From assembly GCA_963808615.1 (NCBI GenBank), contig CAWEGV010000012.1, positions 310,001 through 374,000 on the forward strand: a stretch of DNA of 64,000 nucleotides. Reading direction: 5' to 3'. The notes under the pieces were generated by a model. It did no database searches and was not told the origin of the DNA. It was given only the letters and a program-made list of their open reading frames with translations. Below are positions 24,274 through 35,756 of the stretch, in pieces. Source of the DNA: Palsa-504 sp963808615 (lineage in GTDB: Bacteria; Actinomycetota; Actinomycetes; Streptosporangiales; Streptosporangiaceae). The position numbers and the translations under genes were made by a program. Position 1 is the first letter of the stretch, and each line of letters starts with the position of its first letter.

Positions 24274-25719
24274 TCAGCTCCAGGCCAGCATCCGGGTCGG
24301 GTCCTGGAGCATGGAGCCCACGTCGCGCAGTACGGCGGAGCCGAGCTCTCCGTCGACGATCCGGTGATCGAACGACAGCGACAAGGTGGTCACCTGGCGC
24401 ACGGCAAGCAGCCCGTCGACCACCCAGGGAGCGTCCCTGACCTGACCGACGGCCAGAATGGCGGCTTCGCCGGGGGTGAGGATCGGCGTGCCGCCGTCCA
24501 CTCCGAACACCCCGACGTTGGTGATCGTGATCGTCCCGCCGGTCAGGTCCGCCGGGGTGGCCCGGCCCGCCCGGGCCGTCTCGGCCAGCTCATGCAGGCC
24601 GGCGGCCAGCCCGGGCAGCGACAGCTGGCCGGCGTTCTTGACGTTCGGCACCAGCAGGCCGCGCTCGGCGGCCACCGCGATGCCCAGGTTCACGTAGTGC
24701 TTGATCACGATCTCCTGCGCGTCGGCGTCCCACGATGAGTTGACCAGCGGATGCCGCCGCACGGCGATGATCAGCGCCCGGGCCACGAACAGTAGCGGCG
24801 ATACCCGTACGTCCGCGTACTCGGGCAGGTCGCGGACCCGTCGCACCGCGGCCATCGTCTCGGTCACGTCGACCTGCAGGAACTCGGTGACGTGCGGCGC
24901 GGTGAACGCGCTCGAGGCCATGGCCGCCGCCATGTGCTTGCGGACCCCCCGCACCGGGATGCGCTCCTCGCCGCCCGGGCTGGTGGTCGCCGGGCCGGCG
25001 GCCAGGGTGACCGGCCGGGACCCGTTGTCCACGAGATCTTGTTCGGAACGGACCGTGGCACCACCGGCCGCCCGCTGGACGTCATCCCGGGTAATCGAGC
25101 CGTCGGGTCCGGTGCCGGCCAGTCCCGCCAGGCTGATGCCGAGGTCCTTGGCCAGCCTGCGGACCGGCGGCTTGGCCAGCGCCCGGGCCGCGGGCACCTG
25201 CGGTACGTCGGCGGGTAGCTCCGGCGGTTCGGCCGCCACCTCCGGTCCCGTGGGCACCTCGGCCGTCTCCGGCCGAGCCCGGGTCACCTTGCGCGCCCGG
25301 CGCGTGGTGGCGGAGGCCCTGACGCCGTAGCCGACCAGGACCGCCACGCGCTCGGGGGCACCCCCCGCGGATTCCTCCACCGCGGGCCCCTCGGAAGCCG
25401 GACCGGCCGCAGGAACCACCGTTCGTTCGGGATCATCGGTTTTCTCGGCGGAAGCGGATGCGGCCGTCCCCCCTGGGGACACGTCGATGGCGATGATCGG
25501 GACGCCCACCTCTACCGTCTGGCCCTCCTCGGCCAGCAGCCGGGCGACGGTGCCGTCCCAGGGCGACGGCAGCTCCACCACCGCCTTGGCGGTCTCGATA
25601 TCCACGATGATCTGGTTGACCTCCACCTGATCGCCCGGCTTGACGCGCCAGGTGACGATGTCGGCCTCGGTCAGGCCCTCGCCCACATCGGGGAGCTTGA
25701 ATTCCTTGAGTTCGGCCAT
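24274..25719 (-). CDS. bkdC: 2-oxoacid dehydrogenase E2 (dihydrolipoyl acyltransferase)
   Basis: The 481-residue protein has one lipoyl domain (residues 1-78, with lipoyl-Lys in DIETAKAVVEL), a Pro/Ala/Glu-rich linker, a peripheral-subunit-binding domain near 185-220 (AKPPVRRLAKDLGISLAGLAGTG) and the catalytic domain ending in SFDHRIVDGELGSAVLRDV with the HxxxDG active site. It transfers the acyl group to CoA as the core of the complex. A single lipoyl domain favours the branched-chain type, but a pyruvate type cannot be excluded. It is the last gene of the operon, 9 bp after E1 beta. Confidence 0.92.
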   Translation of the reverse strand: MAELKEFKLPDVGEGLTEADIVTWRVKPGDQVEVNQIIVDIETAKAVVELPSPWDGTVARLLAEEGQTVEVGVPIIAIDVSPGGTAASASAEKTDDPERTVVPAAGPASEGPAVEESAGGAPERVAVLVGYGVRASATTRRARKVTRARPETAEVPTGPEVAAEPPELPADVPQVPAARALAKPPVRRLAKDLGISLAGLAGTGPDGSITRDDVQRAAGGATVRSEQDLVDNGSRPVTLAAGPATTSPGGEERIPVRGVRKHMAAAMASSAFTAPHVTEFLQVDVTETMAAVRRVRDLPEYADVRVSPLLFVARALIIAVRRHPLVNSSWDADAQEIVIKHYVNLGIAVAAERGLLVPNVKNAGQLSLPGLAAGLHELAETARAGRATPADLTGGTITITNVGVFGVDGGTPILTPGEAAILAVGQVRDAPWVVDGLLAVRQVTTLSLSFDHRIVDGELGSAVLRDVGSMLQDPTRMLAWS

Positions 25720-25728
25720 GCCTGCTCC

Positions 25729-26712
25729 TCAGTAACCGAACGTGCGGTCGACGGCGTCCAGGATCCGGTCCAGGTCGGGCAGGTAGTGCTCTTCCAGCCG
25801 GGAGGGCGGATAGGGGGTGGCGAAGCCGCCGACCCGCAGCACCGGTGCCTCCAGGTGGTAGAAGTACTGCTCGGTCACGCGCGCGGCGATCTCGGCGCCG
25901 AGGCCCGCGTACACCGGGGCCTCATGCGCTATCACGCAGCGCCCGGTCCTGCGCACCGACGCGCCGATGGTCTCCATGTCCAGCGGGGACAGCGAGCGCA
26001 GGTCGACGACCTCGATGCTGCGGCCGTCCTCGCGGGCGGCGATGGCGGATTCCAGGCAGGTCCGCACCAGCGGGCCGTAGGTCAGCAGGGTCACGTCGGT
26101 GCCCTCGAGCGCGACCTTGGCCCGGTCAAGAGGCAGCGCGTCCGCCACCCCGGAGGCCACCTCGACCTCGCCCTTGTCCCAGTAGCGACGCTTCGGCTCG
26201 AAGAAGATCACCGGGTCGTCGCAGCTGATCGACTGCTGGATCATGGCGAACGCGTCGGCCGGGTTCGCGCAGGCGACCACCCGCAGGCCGGCGGTGTGCA
26301 CGAACAGCACCTCGGGGGATTCGCTGTGGTGCTCGACCGCGCCGATGCCGCCGCCGCACGGGATGCGGATCACCACCGGCAGGCTGATGAGACCGCGAGA
26401 CCGGTAGCGCATCTTGGCCAGCTGGCTGACGATCTGGTTGACCGCCGGGTAGACGAAGCCGTCGAACTGGATCTCGCAGACCGGCCGGTAACCGCGCAGC
26501 GCCAGGCCGATCGCGGTGCCCACGATGCCGGACTCGGCCAGCGGCGTGTCGATCACCCGGTCCTCGCCGAAGTCCTTCTGCAGGCCGTCGGTGACCCGGA
26601 ACACCCCGCCGAGCTTGCCGACGTCCTCGCCCATGATCAGGACCTTGGGGTCGTTTTCCATGGCCTTCCGCAGGCCCTCGTTCAGGGCCTTGGACAGCGC
26701 GAGGGTGGTCAT
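25729..26712 (-). CDS. bkdB: 2-oxoacid dehydrogenase E1 beta subunit
   Basis: The 327-residue protein has the E1 beta transketolase pyrimidine-binding domain (LIMGEDVGKLGGVFRVTDGL, the Glu that activates thiamine diphosphate in GEDVG) and the C-terminal transketolase domain (EGTDVTLLTYGPLV, VIAHEAPVYAGLGAEIAARV). With E1 alpha it forms the heterotetrameric, ThDP-dependent decarboxylase. The start overlaps the E1 alpha stop (ATGA), ensuring coupled synthesis. Confidence 0.93.
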   Translation of the reverse strand: MTTLALSKALNEGLRKAMENDPKVLIMGEDVGKLGGVFRVTDGLQKDFGEDRVIDTPLAESGIVGTAIGLALRGYRPVCEIQFDGFVYPAVNQIVSQLAKMRYRSRGLISLPVVIRIPCGGGIGAVEHHSESPEVLFVHTAGLRVVACANPADAFAMIQQSISCDDPVIFFEPKRRYWDKGEVEVASGVADALPLDRAKVALEGTDVTLLTYGPLVRTCLESAIAAREDGRSIEVVDLRSLSPLDMETIGASVRRTGRCVIAHEAPVYAGLGAEIAARVTEQYFYHLEAPVLRVGGFATPYPPSRLEEHYLPDLDRILDAVDRTFGY

Positions 26713-27902
26713 CGCCGCTCCCCCCCAGGCTCATCGAACGAATCCAGGTAGGCGGCGTACTGCTCGCGCTCGGCCCGCAGGATCGGGGTGGGCTCGGCGT
26801 ACACGTCGTCGAAGATGGACAGGACCGGCGGATCCGGCATCGTCCGGCACGCCTCGCGCACGTCGGCGCCGACCTTCTTGGCTTCGGCTTCCACGTCGGC
26901 GAAGAACTCGGCCCCGGCCTGTCCCGTGCGCACCAGGTAGGCCCGGACCCGCTCGATGGGATCCTTCAGCTTCCACATCTCCAGCTCGCTGGCCAGCCGG
27001 TACCTGGTCGGATCGTCGGTGGTGGTGTGCGCGCCCATCCGGTAGGTGTACGCCTCGATGAAGGTGGGCCCCTGGCCCTCCCTGGCCGCCTGCATCGCTT
27101 TCTTCGTCACCGCGTAGCAGGCCAGCACGTCGTTGCCGTCCACGCGCAGGCCGGGGAAGCCGAAGCCGCGGGCCCGCTGGTAGAGCGGGATGCGGCTCTG
27201 CTTCTCCAGCGGCTCGGAGATCGCCCACTGGTTGTTCTGGCAGAAGAACACGATCGGCGCGTTGAACACCGAGGCCCACACAAACGCCTCGTTGACGTCA
27301 CCCTGGCTGGTCGCGCCGTCGCCGAAGTAGACGATGACTGCCTCGCCGCCATCTGAGCCGAGGGCGCCGTCGCGCTGGATGCCCATCGCGTAGCCGGTGG
27401 CGTGCAGGGTCTGGCTGCCGATCACGATGGTGTACAAGTGGAACTTGTGCTCCTTGGGATCCCAGCCCCCGTGGCTGACACCCCGGTAGAGCTCGAGCAG
27501 CTTGGCCGGGTCGATGCCGCGGCACCAGGCCACTCCGTGCTCGCGATAGGTGGGGAACACCATGTCATCGGGGCCCAGGGCGCGACCCGAGCCGATCTGG
27601 GCGGCCTCTTGCCCCAGCAGCGAGGCCCAGATCCCGAGCTCACCCTGGCGCTGCAGCGAGATCGCCTCGGTGTCGATCCGGCGGACCAGGGCCAGATCCC
27701 GGTACAGGTCCCTGAGGTCGGCCGCGGTGAGCTCGAGCGGGTAGTCGGGATGGTCGATCCGCTCGCCCTCGGGGGTGAGCAGCTGAATGAGCCCGCCAGC
27801 CTGATCCCGCGTATCTGGTACGGGCCGGTCGAGCGGCGCGCCCGCGGCGGGCGCGCCTGCACTTGGTGCGGTGGTAGTCGCACCGCCGGATCCGACGGTC
27901 AC
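26709..27902 (-). CDS. bkdA: 2-oxoacid dehydrogenase E1 alpha subunit
   Basis: The 397-residue protein has the ThDP-binding motif GDGATSQGDVNEAF ending in FFCQNNQWAIS (GDG-N-NN), RIDTEAISLQRQGELGIW and PTYREHGVAWCRG near the N terminus, and the phosphorylation-loop-like YRMGAHTTTDDPTRYR. Similarity is closest to mycobacterial BkdA/PdhA. The GTG at 27902 follows AAGGAG by 7 nt; an upstream open extension of 76 codons is not family-like. It leads the bkdABC operon. The first about 30 residues are Gly/Ala-rich and unconserved. Confidence 0.92.
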   Translation of the reverse strand: MTVGSGGATTTAPSAGAPAAGAPLDRPVPDTRDQAGGLIQLLTPEGERIDHPDYPLELTAADLRDLYRDLALVRRIDTEAISLQRQGELGIWASLLGQEAAQIGSGRALGPDDMVFPTYREHGVAWCRGIDPAKLLELYRGVSHGGWDPKEHKFHLYTIVIGSQTLHATGYAMGIQRDGALGSDGGEAVIVYFGDGATSQGDVNEAFVWASVFNAPIVFFCQNNQWAISEPLEKQSRIPLYQRARGFGFPGLRVDGNDVLACYAVTKKAMQAAREGQGPTFIEAYTYRMGAHTTTDDPTRYRLASELEMWKLKDPIERVRAYLVRTGQAGAEFFADVEAEAKKVGADVREACRTMPDPPVLSIFDDVYAEPTPILRAEREQYAAYLDSFDEPGGERR

Positions 27903-27965
27903 GTGCCGCTCCTTCCTGGGCCGGGGGCTGGGATCACCAGGCGCGGCCGGTCGGGCTAGAGTTCC

Positions 27966-27981
27966 CGGACACATCTGTCCG
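27966..27981. promoter_or_regulatory. Palindrome in the bkdA-purS divergent region
   Basis: CGGACA-CATC-TGTCCG is a perfect 6-bp-arm dyad, 64 bp upstream of bkdA and 104 bp upstream of purS. It may be an operator for either gene. No known consensus was matched. Confidence 0.4.
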
Positions 27982-28085
27982 CTGAGCTGTCGCGTACGCT
28001 GCGTGCCCGGTGGGGTTGCACGCGTCCGCGATCGGAAGACGCTCCTCAGCCTGACGATATATGCCCTGATGACCCTGGAGGATAC

Positions 28086-28328
28086 GTGGCTCGCATGATC
28101 GTCGACGTAATGCTCAAACCGGAGATCCATGACCCGCAGGGAGAGGCCATCGCCAGCGCCTGCCGCCGTCTGGGGTTCGGCCAGGTGCTCGGGGTCAGGC
28201 AGGGGAAACGGTTCGAGGTGGAGCTGGAGGGTCCCCCGGACGAGGCCGCTGTGACAGCTGTCACAGAGCTGGCCCGGGACCTGCTATCGAACCCGGTCAT
28301 CGAGGAATTCAGCCTGCACGCGGGCTGA
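28086..28328 (+). CDS. purS: Phosphoribosylformylglycinamidine synthase subunit PurS
   Basis: The 80-residue protein has the whole PurS fold: VDVMLKPEIHDPQGEAI, LGFGQVLGVRQGKRFEVEL, and AVTELARDLLSNPVIEEF. PurS links PurQ and PurL in the small-type FGAM synthase (step 4 of purine synthesis). GTG at 28086 with GGAGG just upstream. purQ and purL follow after an inserted ATPase gene. Confidence 0.95.
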   Translation: MARMIVDVMLKPEIHDPQGEAIASACRRLGFGQVLGVRQGKRFEVELEGPPDEAAVTAVTELARDLLSNPVIEEFSLHAG

Positions 28329-28448
28329 GCGAGTTCGCGCCGTCTGGCGCTGCGGGACTGATTGCCTGGTTTCGGCCGCGTTAACGGGGAATCACACAAA
28401 ATATGAGTAAGTTTGGGTAGTCAGATGTCTGTGGGTGTGGGTTGCTAG

Positions 28449-28952
28449 ATGCGCGTGAAGTCGGTTCCTGATGTGAAGTTCTGCCTGGTGTTCCAGTGCG
28501 AGGCAGTGAGCGTCCCGGTGATGCGCCGGGTCCTCGGGGACACCCTGCGCCGGGCCGGCGTTGATGAGGAATCTGTCCACGACATCTTGCTCGCGGCCAC
28601 GGAAGCCTGCACGAACGTCGTGCGGCACAGCGGCCGTGATGTCCGGCGCTACGCCGTGATGGCCAGCCTGGGCACGGTGGGCTGCCAGGTGGAGGTAGCC
28701 GACGAGGGAGCGGGCACCGGGCTGGCTGAGCCGGAACGTGAGCCTTTGGCGCTGGCCGACCTGGACGGACCCCAGGCCGCGAGTGCGATCGCCCGGCTGC
28801 CCGAGTCGGGTCGCGGCCTGGCCGTCATGCGGGCCTGCGTGGACCAGGTCACGCTGGACAGCAGCCCGGGGCGCGGCACGGTGGTAACCATGCGCAAGCA
28901 CATCAGGTGGCCCAGCGACGCCCCGCTGCGGCAACTCCGGGCGGCCAGCTAG
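28449..28952 (+). CDS. ATP-binding protein (RsbW-like anti-sigma/kinase fold)
   Basis: The 167-residue protein is a stand-alone HATPase_c domain: N box LLAATEACTNVVRHS, G1 box VEVADEGAGTG and G2 box ESGRGLAVMRACVDQVTL, ending with a basic tail. Streptomyces genomes carry many such proteins, some acting as anti-sigma serine kinases. Its partner anti-sigma antagonist is not adjacent. It lies between purS and purQ in the same direction, with 120 bp upstream and 49 bp downstream, so it may be co-transcribed with the purine genes. Confidence 0.85.
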   Translation: MRVKSVPDVKFCLVFQCEAVSVPVMRRVLGDTLRRAGVDEESVHDILLAATEACTNVVRHSGRDVRRYAVMASLGTVGCQVEVADEGAGTGLAEPEREPLALADLDGPQAASAIARLPESGRGLAVMRACVDQVTLDSSPGRGTVVTMRKHIRWPSDAPLRQLRAAS

Positions 28953-29001
28953 CCCGCGCGGTCCGGGCCCATCTGGGCATCGTCACCGATAAACTTCCTG
29001 G

Positions 29002-29666
29002 GTGCGGATAGGGGTCATCACCTTCCCCGGGTCGCTCGATGACCGTGACGCGGCGCGAGCCGTCAGGCTCGCCGGAGCGGAGCCGGTCGTGCTCTGGCAC
29101 GCCGACCGCGACCTGCGCGGCGTGGACGCCGTGATCTTGCCCGGCGGGTTCTCCTACGGCGACTACCTGCGCTGCGGCGCGATCGCCAGGTTCGCCCCGG
29201 TGATGAGCGAGTTGGTCGCGGCGGCCCGTTCGGGTTTGCCGGTGCTCGGCATCTGCAACGGATTCCAGATCCTGTGCGAGGCGCACCTGCTGCCCGGGGC
29301 GCTGACCCGCAACTCCGGCCTCCGGTTCGTGACCCGGGACCTGCGGCTGCGGGTGGAGAACGACCAGACCGCGTGGACGCGCTCCTACCGCCGCGGCCAG
29401 CAGATCGTGGTGCCGCTGAAGAGCGGCGAGGGGTCCTACATGGCCGACCCTGGCACGCTGGCCGGACTCGAGGCCAGGGGCCAGGTGGTGATCAGGTACG
29501 CCAGCGGCAACCCGAACGGGTCCGCCGCCGGGATCGCGGGGGTGTGCAACGCCGAGGGCAACGTGGTCGGCCTGATGCCGCATCCCGAGCACGCGGTGAG
29601 CGAGCTCACCGGCCCGTCCACCGACGGCCTGGGCTTTTTCACCTCGGCGATCACGGCGGTGGCCGG

Positions 29667-29670
<4 letters not shown>
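29002..29670 (+). CDS. purQ: FGAM synthase glutaminase subunit PurQ
   Basis: The 222-residue class I glutamine amidotransferase has nucleophile C85 in VLGICNGFQIL and the partners H194 and E196 in MPHPEHAV. It releases ammonia from glutamine for PurL. The N-terminal VITFPGSLDDRDAARAV and PGGFSYGDYLRCGAIA are typical of PurQ. The start is GTG at 29002; the stop overlaps purL GTGA, so the two are coupled. Confidence 0.96.
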
Positions 29671-31952
<2,282 letters not shown>

Positions 31953-31958
31953 ACCCTC

Positions 31959-32324
31959 ATGCCATCCCGACGTCTCGATCCGCGGGGACCCGAGAGCGTG
32001 GCTGCCGTCCTGCGCGCGCTCGACACCGGCGCCGAACCCGCGGCAGAAGAGCTGCGGATCGCGGCCAGGTACCTGCTGTACCTGCTGGCCAGCCGTCATC
32101 CCGGCCGGGTCCTGGAGGTGCGGGTCCCGCCTGCGGCAGCCGTCCAGTGTCTGCCCGGGCCGGTCCACACCCGGGGTACGCCGCCCAACGTGGTCGAGAC
32201 CGACCCGGTCACCTGGATCCGGCTGGCGTCCGGCCGGGTCGGCTGGGCCGAGGCGGTCGCCGCCGGCGCTGTGCACGCGAGCGGCCCCCGCGCCGACCTC
32301 GCCGCCTGCCTGCCTCTCGTGTGA
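31959..32324 (+). CDS. Sterol-carrier (SCP2)-family protein
   Basis: This 121-residue protein carries a segment typical of the actinobacterial sterol-carrier/SCP2-like family found beside purine genes: RIAARYLLYLLASRHPGR, VLEVRVPPAAAVQC, and PNVVETDPVTWIRLASGRVGWAEAVAAGAV. The HxRGTPPNVVETD stretch is a characteristic of this group. It starts 6 bp after purL stops and ends 13 bp before purF, so it belongs to the same operon. The ligand is unknown. Confidence 0.8.
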   Translation: MPSRRLDPRGPESVAAVLRALDTGAEPAAEELRIAARYLLYLLASRHPGRVLEVRVPPAAAVQCLPGPVHTRGTPPNVVETDPVTWIRLASGRVGWAEAVAAGAVHASGPRADLAACLPLV

Positions 32325-32337
32325 ATACACTGACCTG

Positions 32338-33822
32338 GTGGCATCCCGCGACGGTCGTCTGACGGATGAGCTCCTGCCCGAAGACCGGCCGCCGCGCGAG
32401 GCATGCGGCGTCTTCGGGGTCTGGGCGCCGGGCGAAGATGTCGCCAAGCTCGCCTACTTCGGCCTGTACGCGCTGCAGCACCGGGGCCAGGAATCCGCGG
32501 GCATCGCGGTCAGCGACGGCCAGCGCATCATGGTGCACAAGGAGATGGGGCTGGTCGCGCAGGTATTCGACGAGCCAGCCCTGACTGCGCTGCGCGGCCA
32601 CATCGCCGTGGGGCACTGCCGGTACTCGACGACGGGCGCCTCGGTCTGGGCGAACGCGCAGCCGACGTTCCGCTCCGCGCCCACCACGAGCCTGGCGCTG
32701 GGCCACAACGGGAACCTGATCAACACCCGCGAGCTGGCCGCGCTGCTCGGCAGGGCCGGTCCCGGCGGCGGTGAGATCGCGGCCACCTCCGACACCGATG
32801 TGCTCACCGCCCTGTTCGTCAGCGACCACGTCGAGGTCAGCGGGGTCCGGGAGTCCGGCGGGGTGGAGGGCGTAGCGGCCGCGGTGCTGCCGCTGGCCCG
32901 GGGCGCCTATTCGCTCGTGTTCATGGACGAGCAGACCCTGTACGCGGCGCGGGATCCGCATGGCTTCCGGCCGCTGGTGCTCGGCCGCCTGAACAGCGGC
33001 TGGGTGGTCGCGAGCGAGACGGCCGCGCTGGACATCGTGGGGGCTGGCTTCGTGCGCGAGATCTTGCCCGGCGAGCTGGTCTGCATCAACGGACGGGGGG
33101 TCAGGTCGCGGATGTTCGCCGCGCCGCAGCCGAGCGGGTGCCTGTTCGAGTATGTCTACCTGGCCCGCCCCGATACCACGATCTCCGGCCGTGGCGTCCA
33201 CGCCACCAGGGTGGCCGTCGGCAGGCGGCTCGCGGCCGAGCATCCCGCACACGCCGACCTGGTCATCCCGGTGCCGGAATCGGGGACCCCGGCCGCGATC
33301 GGCTTCGCGGAGGCCAGCGGCATCCCGTTCGGCCAGGGGCTGGTCAAGAACTCTTACGTCGGCCGGACCTTCATCCAGCCCAGCCAGACCATCAGGGAGC
33401 GTGGTATCAAGCTGAAGCTGAACCCGCTCCGGGATGCCATCGCCGACCGCCGGCTGGTCGTGGTCGACGATTCGATCGTCCGCGGCAACACCCAGCGCGC
33501 GCTGGTGGCGATGCTCCGGGAGGCGGGCGCCGCCGAGGTGCATGTCCGCGTGGCGTCCCCGCCGGTGATCTGGCCCTGCTTTTACGGCATCGATTTCGCG
33601 ACCCGAGCCGAACTCATCGCCGGGCGCATGTCGCCGGCTGAAATCTGCGCGTCAATCGGCGCCGATTCGCTGGGCTACGTATCCCTGGAGGGACTGACCG
33701 AGGCGAGCGGGCTGCCTGCCAGCCAGCTGTGCCGCGCCTGCTTCGACGGGCAGTACCCGGTCCCGGTGGCCGATGGTGACCTCGGTGAGGACGTGCTCGA
33801 CGGCCTCGGTGCCCGATCCTGA
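32338..33822 (+). CDS. purF: Amidophosphoribosyltransferase PurF
   Basis: The 494-residue enzyme makes phosphoribosylamine, the first committed step of purine synthesis. The catalytic Cys23 follows a propeptide (PPREA|CGVFGVW) that is cleaved in the family. Also visible are the glutaminase RYSTTGAS and GHNGNL segments, and the PRPP-binding loop LVVVDDSIVRGNTQRAL. A cluster of cysteines in the C-terminal half (CICASIG to SQLCRACFDGQYPVP) fits the [4Fe-4S]-containing, Bacillus-type PurF. The GTG at 32338 precedes the propeptide. The gene is followed immediately by convergent DUF3073, with no purM between. Confidence 0.95.
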   Translation: MASRDGRLTDELLPEDRPPREACGVFGVWAPGEDVAKLAYFGLYALQHRGQESAGIAVSDGQRIMVHKEMGLVAQVFDEPALTALRGHIAVGHCRYSTTGASVWANAQPTFRSAPTTSLALGHNGNLINTRELAALLGRAGPGGGEIAATSDTDVLTALFVSDHVEVSGVRESGGVEGVAAAVLPLARGAYSLVFMDEQTLYAARDPHGFRPLVLGRLNSGWVVASETAALDIVGAGFVREILPGELVCINGRGVRSRMFAAPQPSGCLFEYVYLARPDTTISGRGVHATRVAVGRRLAAEHPAHADLVIPVPESGTPAAIGFAEASGIPFGQGLVKNSYVGRTFIQPSQTIRERGIKLKLNPLRDAIADRRLVVVDDSIVRGNTQRALVAMLREAGAAEVHVRVASPPVIWPCFYGIDFATRAELIAGRMSPAEICASIGADSLGYVSLEGLTEASGLPASQLCRACFDGQYPVPVADGDLGEDVLDGLGARS

Positions 33823-33825
33823 CCG

Positions 33826-34053
33826 CTAGGATCGCGGCCAGGCGTCCTCGGCGTCTTTCCAGGCGTCCTCGGCAGGGCCGGATCGACGATCCTCGTCGTC
33901 CTCGTCGTCCCCGGCGGAATCCACAGTGCCGTCGCGGGAGTCCGTGCCGACTCCCAGCTCGGCACGCAGCCGGTCGAGGTCCGTGTCGTCGCTCTTGTAC
34001 TTGAGCTGACGGGCCACCTTGACCTGCTTGGCCTTGGCTCGGCCGCGCCCCAT
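33826..34053 (-). CDS. DUF3073 protein
   Basis: This 75-residue protein begins MGRGRAKAKQVKVARQLKYKS, the signature of actinobacterial DUF3073. An acidic tail (DDEDDEDR) follows. The start at 34053 is chosen because relatives begin with MGRGRAK; the frame upstream is not similar. The basic N terminus suggests nucleic-acid or ribosome contact. It is the normal neighbour of vdh, bldC and the purF/purM region. Confidence 0.87.
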   Translation of the reverse strand: MGRGRAKAKQVKVARQLKYKSDDTDLDRLRAELGVGTDSRDGTVDSAGDDEDDEDRRSGPAEDAWKDAEDAWPRS

Positions 34054-34213
34054 TGGCTCGACCCCCTCGAACGTCCGGAGCCAGTCCGGCCCCACGGTCT
34101 CCGCCTCGCTGGCTTTTGTGCGCCCTATGACGCCGCCGCCGCCCCGCCACGGGGAGCACGACGTTCACCAGCATTCGTACAGTACAACCGTACCCGCTTT
34201 GCGGCCCTGATGC

Positions 34214-35326
34214 CTACGCTGATCCCCGCGTGCCGAGCCAGATTCCGCGCAGCCGGCCGACATCGGACATCCTCCGCTCGGCCAGGCGGTCCGCGGCCAC
34301 CGATGGAGGCACGCCATCGGAGTCCGCGATGGCCAGGACCCTCGCCGTGGTGGCGAAGATCTGCTCGGTGGCGGCGTAGGCGCGGTCGAAGTTGAATCCG
34401 GCCAGTTCGTCGGCGACCTGGATGACACCGCCGGCGTTGACCACATAGTCGGGCGCGTAGATGATGCCCCGGTCGGCGAGCAGTTTCTCGATGCCGTGAT
34501 GGACTAGCTGGTTATTAGCCGCGCCGCACACGATCCGCGCGGTCAGCGCGTCCACGACCTGCTCGGTCAGGGTTCCACCCAGCGCGCAGGGGGCCAGGAT
34601 GTCCAGTTCCTGTCCGACAAGCGCGTCGATGTCGTCCACGGCGCGGACGTCGGGGTGAGCGGCGCGGACCGCCTCGACGGCGCTGGCGCTGACATCGCAG
34701 ACCACCACATCCGCCCCGGCCTCAATCAGGTGATCGACGAGCCGGTGACCGACCTTTCCCACTCCCTCCACGCCCACGGTGCGGCCGCGCAGGCTGGGGC
34801 TGCCCCAGGCGTGCCCGGCCGCGGCCCGCATCCCGTGCATGACGCCGAGGGCGGTCAGGACCGAGGAGTCCCCGGCGCCGCCGTTGGCGGTCGTGCGGCC
34901 CGTCACGTAGGGGCACTCCCTGGCGATCAGGTCCATGTCCTCGCTGCGCGTGCCCACATCGCACGCGGTGATGTAGCGGCCGGCGAGCGCGGCCACGAAG
35001 CGGCCGTAGGCGCGCAGCAGCGCTTCGGTCTTGAGCTGGGCGGGGTCGCCGACGATGACAGCCTTCCCGCCGCCCAGGTCGAGGCCGGCCAGTGCATTCT
35101 TGTACGCCATGGCCTTGGACAGCCTCAGCACGTCGGCAAGAGCCTCGTCTTCGCTGGCGTAGGGGTAAAAGCGGGTACCGCCGAGCCCGGGGCCGAGCGC
35201 GGTGGAATAGATGCCGATGATCGCCTTCAGCCCGGTTCGGGCGTCCTGGCAGAAGACGACCTGCTCGTGGTCTGCTCCTGCAGCGGCGCCGTTTTCCCTG
35301 TGGGGCATCGCGAACACGTTGGTCAC
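34214..35326 (-). CDS. vdh: Glu/Leu/Phe/Val dehydrogenase (valine dehydrogenase)
   Basis: The 370-residue enzyme has the catalytic Lys76 in MAYKNALAGLDLGGGKAV, the DVGTRSEDM segment, and the NAD-binding GVEGVGKVGHRLVDHL. It oxidatively deaminates branched-chain amino acids to 2-oxoacids, which could feed the bkd complex nearby. In Streptomyces the same position next to DUF3073 and bldC holds Vdh. The GTG at 35326 is preferred (GAGGAG 10 nt upstream); a longer ATG frame exists but lacks similarity. Confidence 0.9.
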   Translation of the reverse strand: MTNVFAMPHRENGAAAGADHEQVVFCQDARTGLKAIIGIYSTALGPGLGGTRFYPYASEDEALADVLRLSKAMAYKNALAGLDLGGGKAVIVGDPAQLKTEALLRAYGRFVAALAGRYITACDVGTRSEDMDLIARECPYVTGRTTANGGAGDSSVLTALGVMHGMRAAAGHAWGSPSLRGRTVGVEGVGKVGHRLVDHLIEAGADVVVCDVSASAVEAVRAAHPDVRAVDDIDALVGQELDILAPCALGGTLTEQVVDALTARIVCGAANNQLVHHGIEKLLADRGIIYAPDYVVNAGGVIQVADELAGFNFDRAYAATEQIFATTARVLAIADSDGVPPSVAADRLAERRMSDVGRLRGIWLGTRGSA

Positions 35327-35756
35327 GGTAGCGACTCTCCTCGTCCGTCCCGGCCCTGGTTGAAACCCGGGATAGGAATAAGCGTATTGCTGCCCAGGCA
35401 CGGAGGCGGACCGAGCACCCGGATGCCCTTCCGTACTGGCCAGTAACTGACAGTAGAAATGATGTCGTTACCTTGACGGCCGCCTTCGGGCCTTCCGGTA
35501 TGTCACGATACGACGGTTATGACTTACGCCGCGTATCTCCGCGTTCATGAGCAGGCGGTTCGGTCCCCCGGGCAGTGTATCCCCCGAACGGGGCGTCATC
35601 GTCCAGGAACTTTGCGCCTGGTGGTCGACTTGTCACCGCTGGTGATGGCAATATGGTCCCTGTCGGCCATATAGGACATCCCCGACACATTCCCCACAGA
35701 GCACAAGGAAATCAGGAAACACGTCACACACCGGTTCGGGAGGAGAAGCCATACAC
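35327..35756. promoter_or_regulatory. Divergent vdh-bldC intergenic region
   Basis: There is no gene in this 430-bp region. AT-richer patches (TCACGATACGACGGTTATGA near 35502; CATATAGGACATC near 35668) and a final GGGAGGAG before bldC are visible. It should hold the promoters of both genes; none was assigned. Confidence 0.4.

Noticed and set aside
29274..29666. Long purL start overlapping purQ by 131 codons
   Set aside because: The extra part is a frame-shifted reading of purQ; the GTG at 29667 overlaps the purQ stop as usual.
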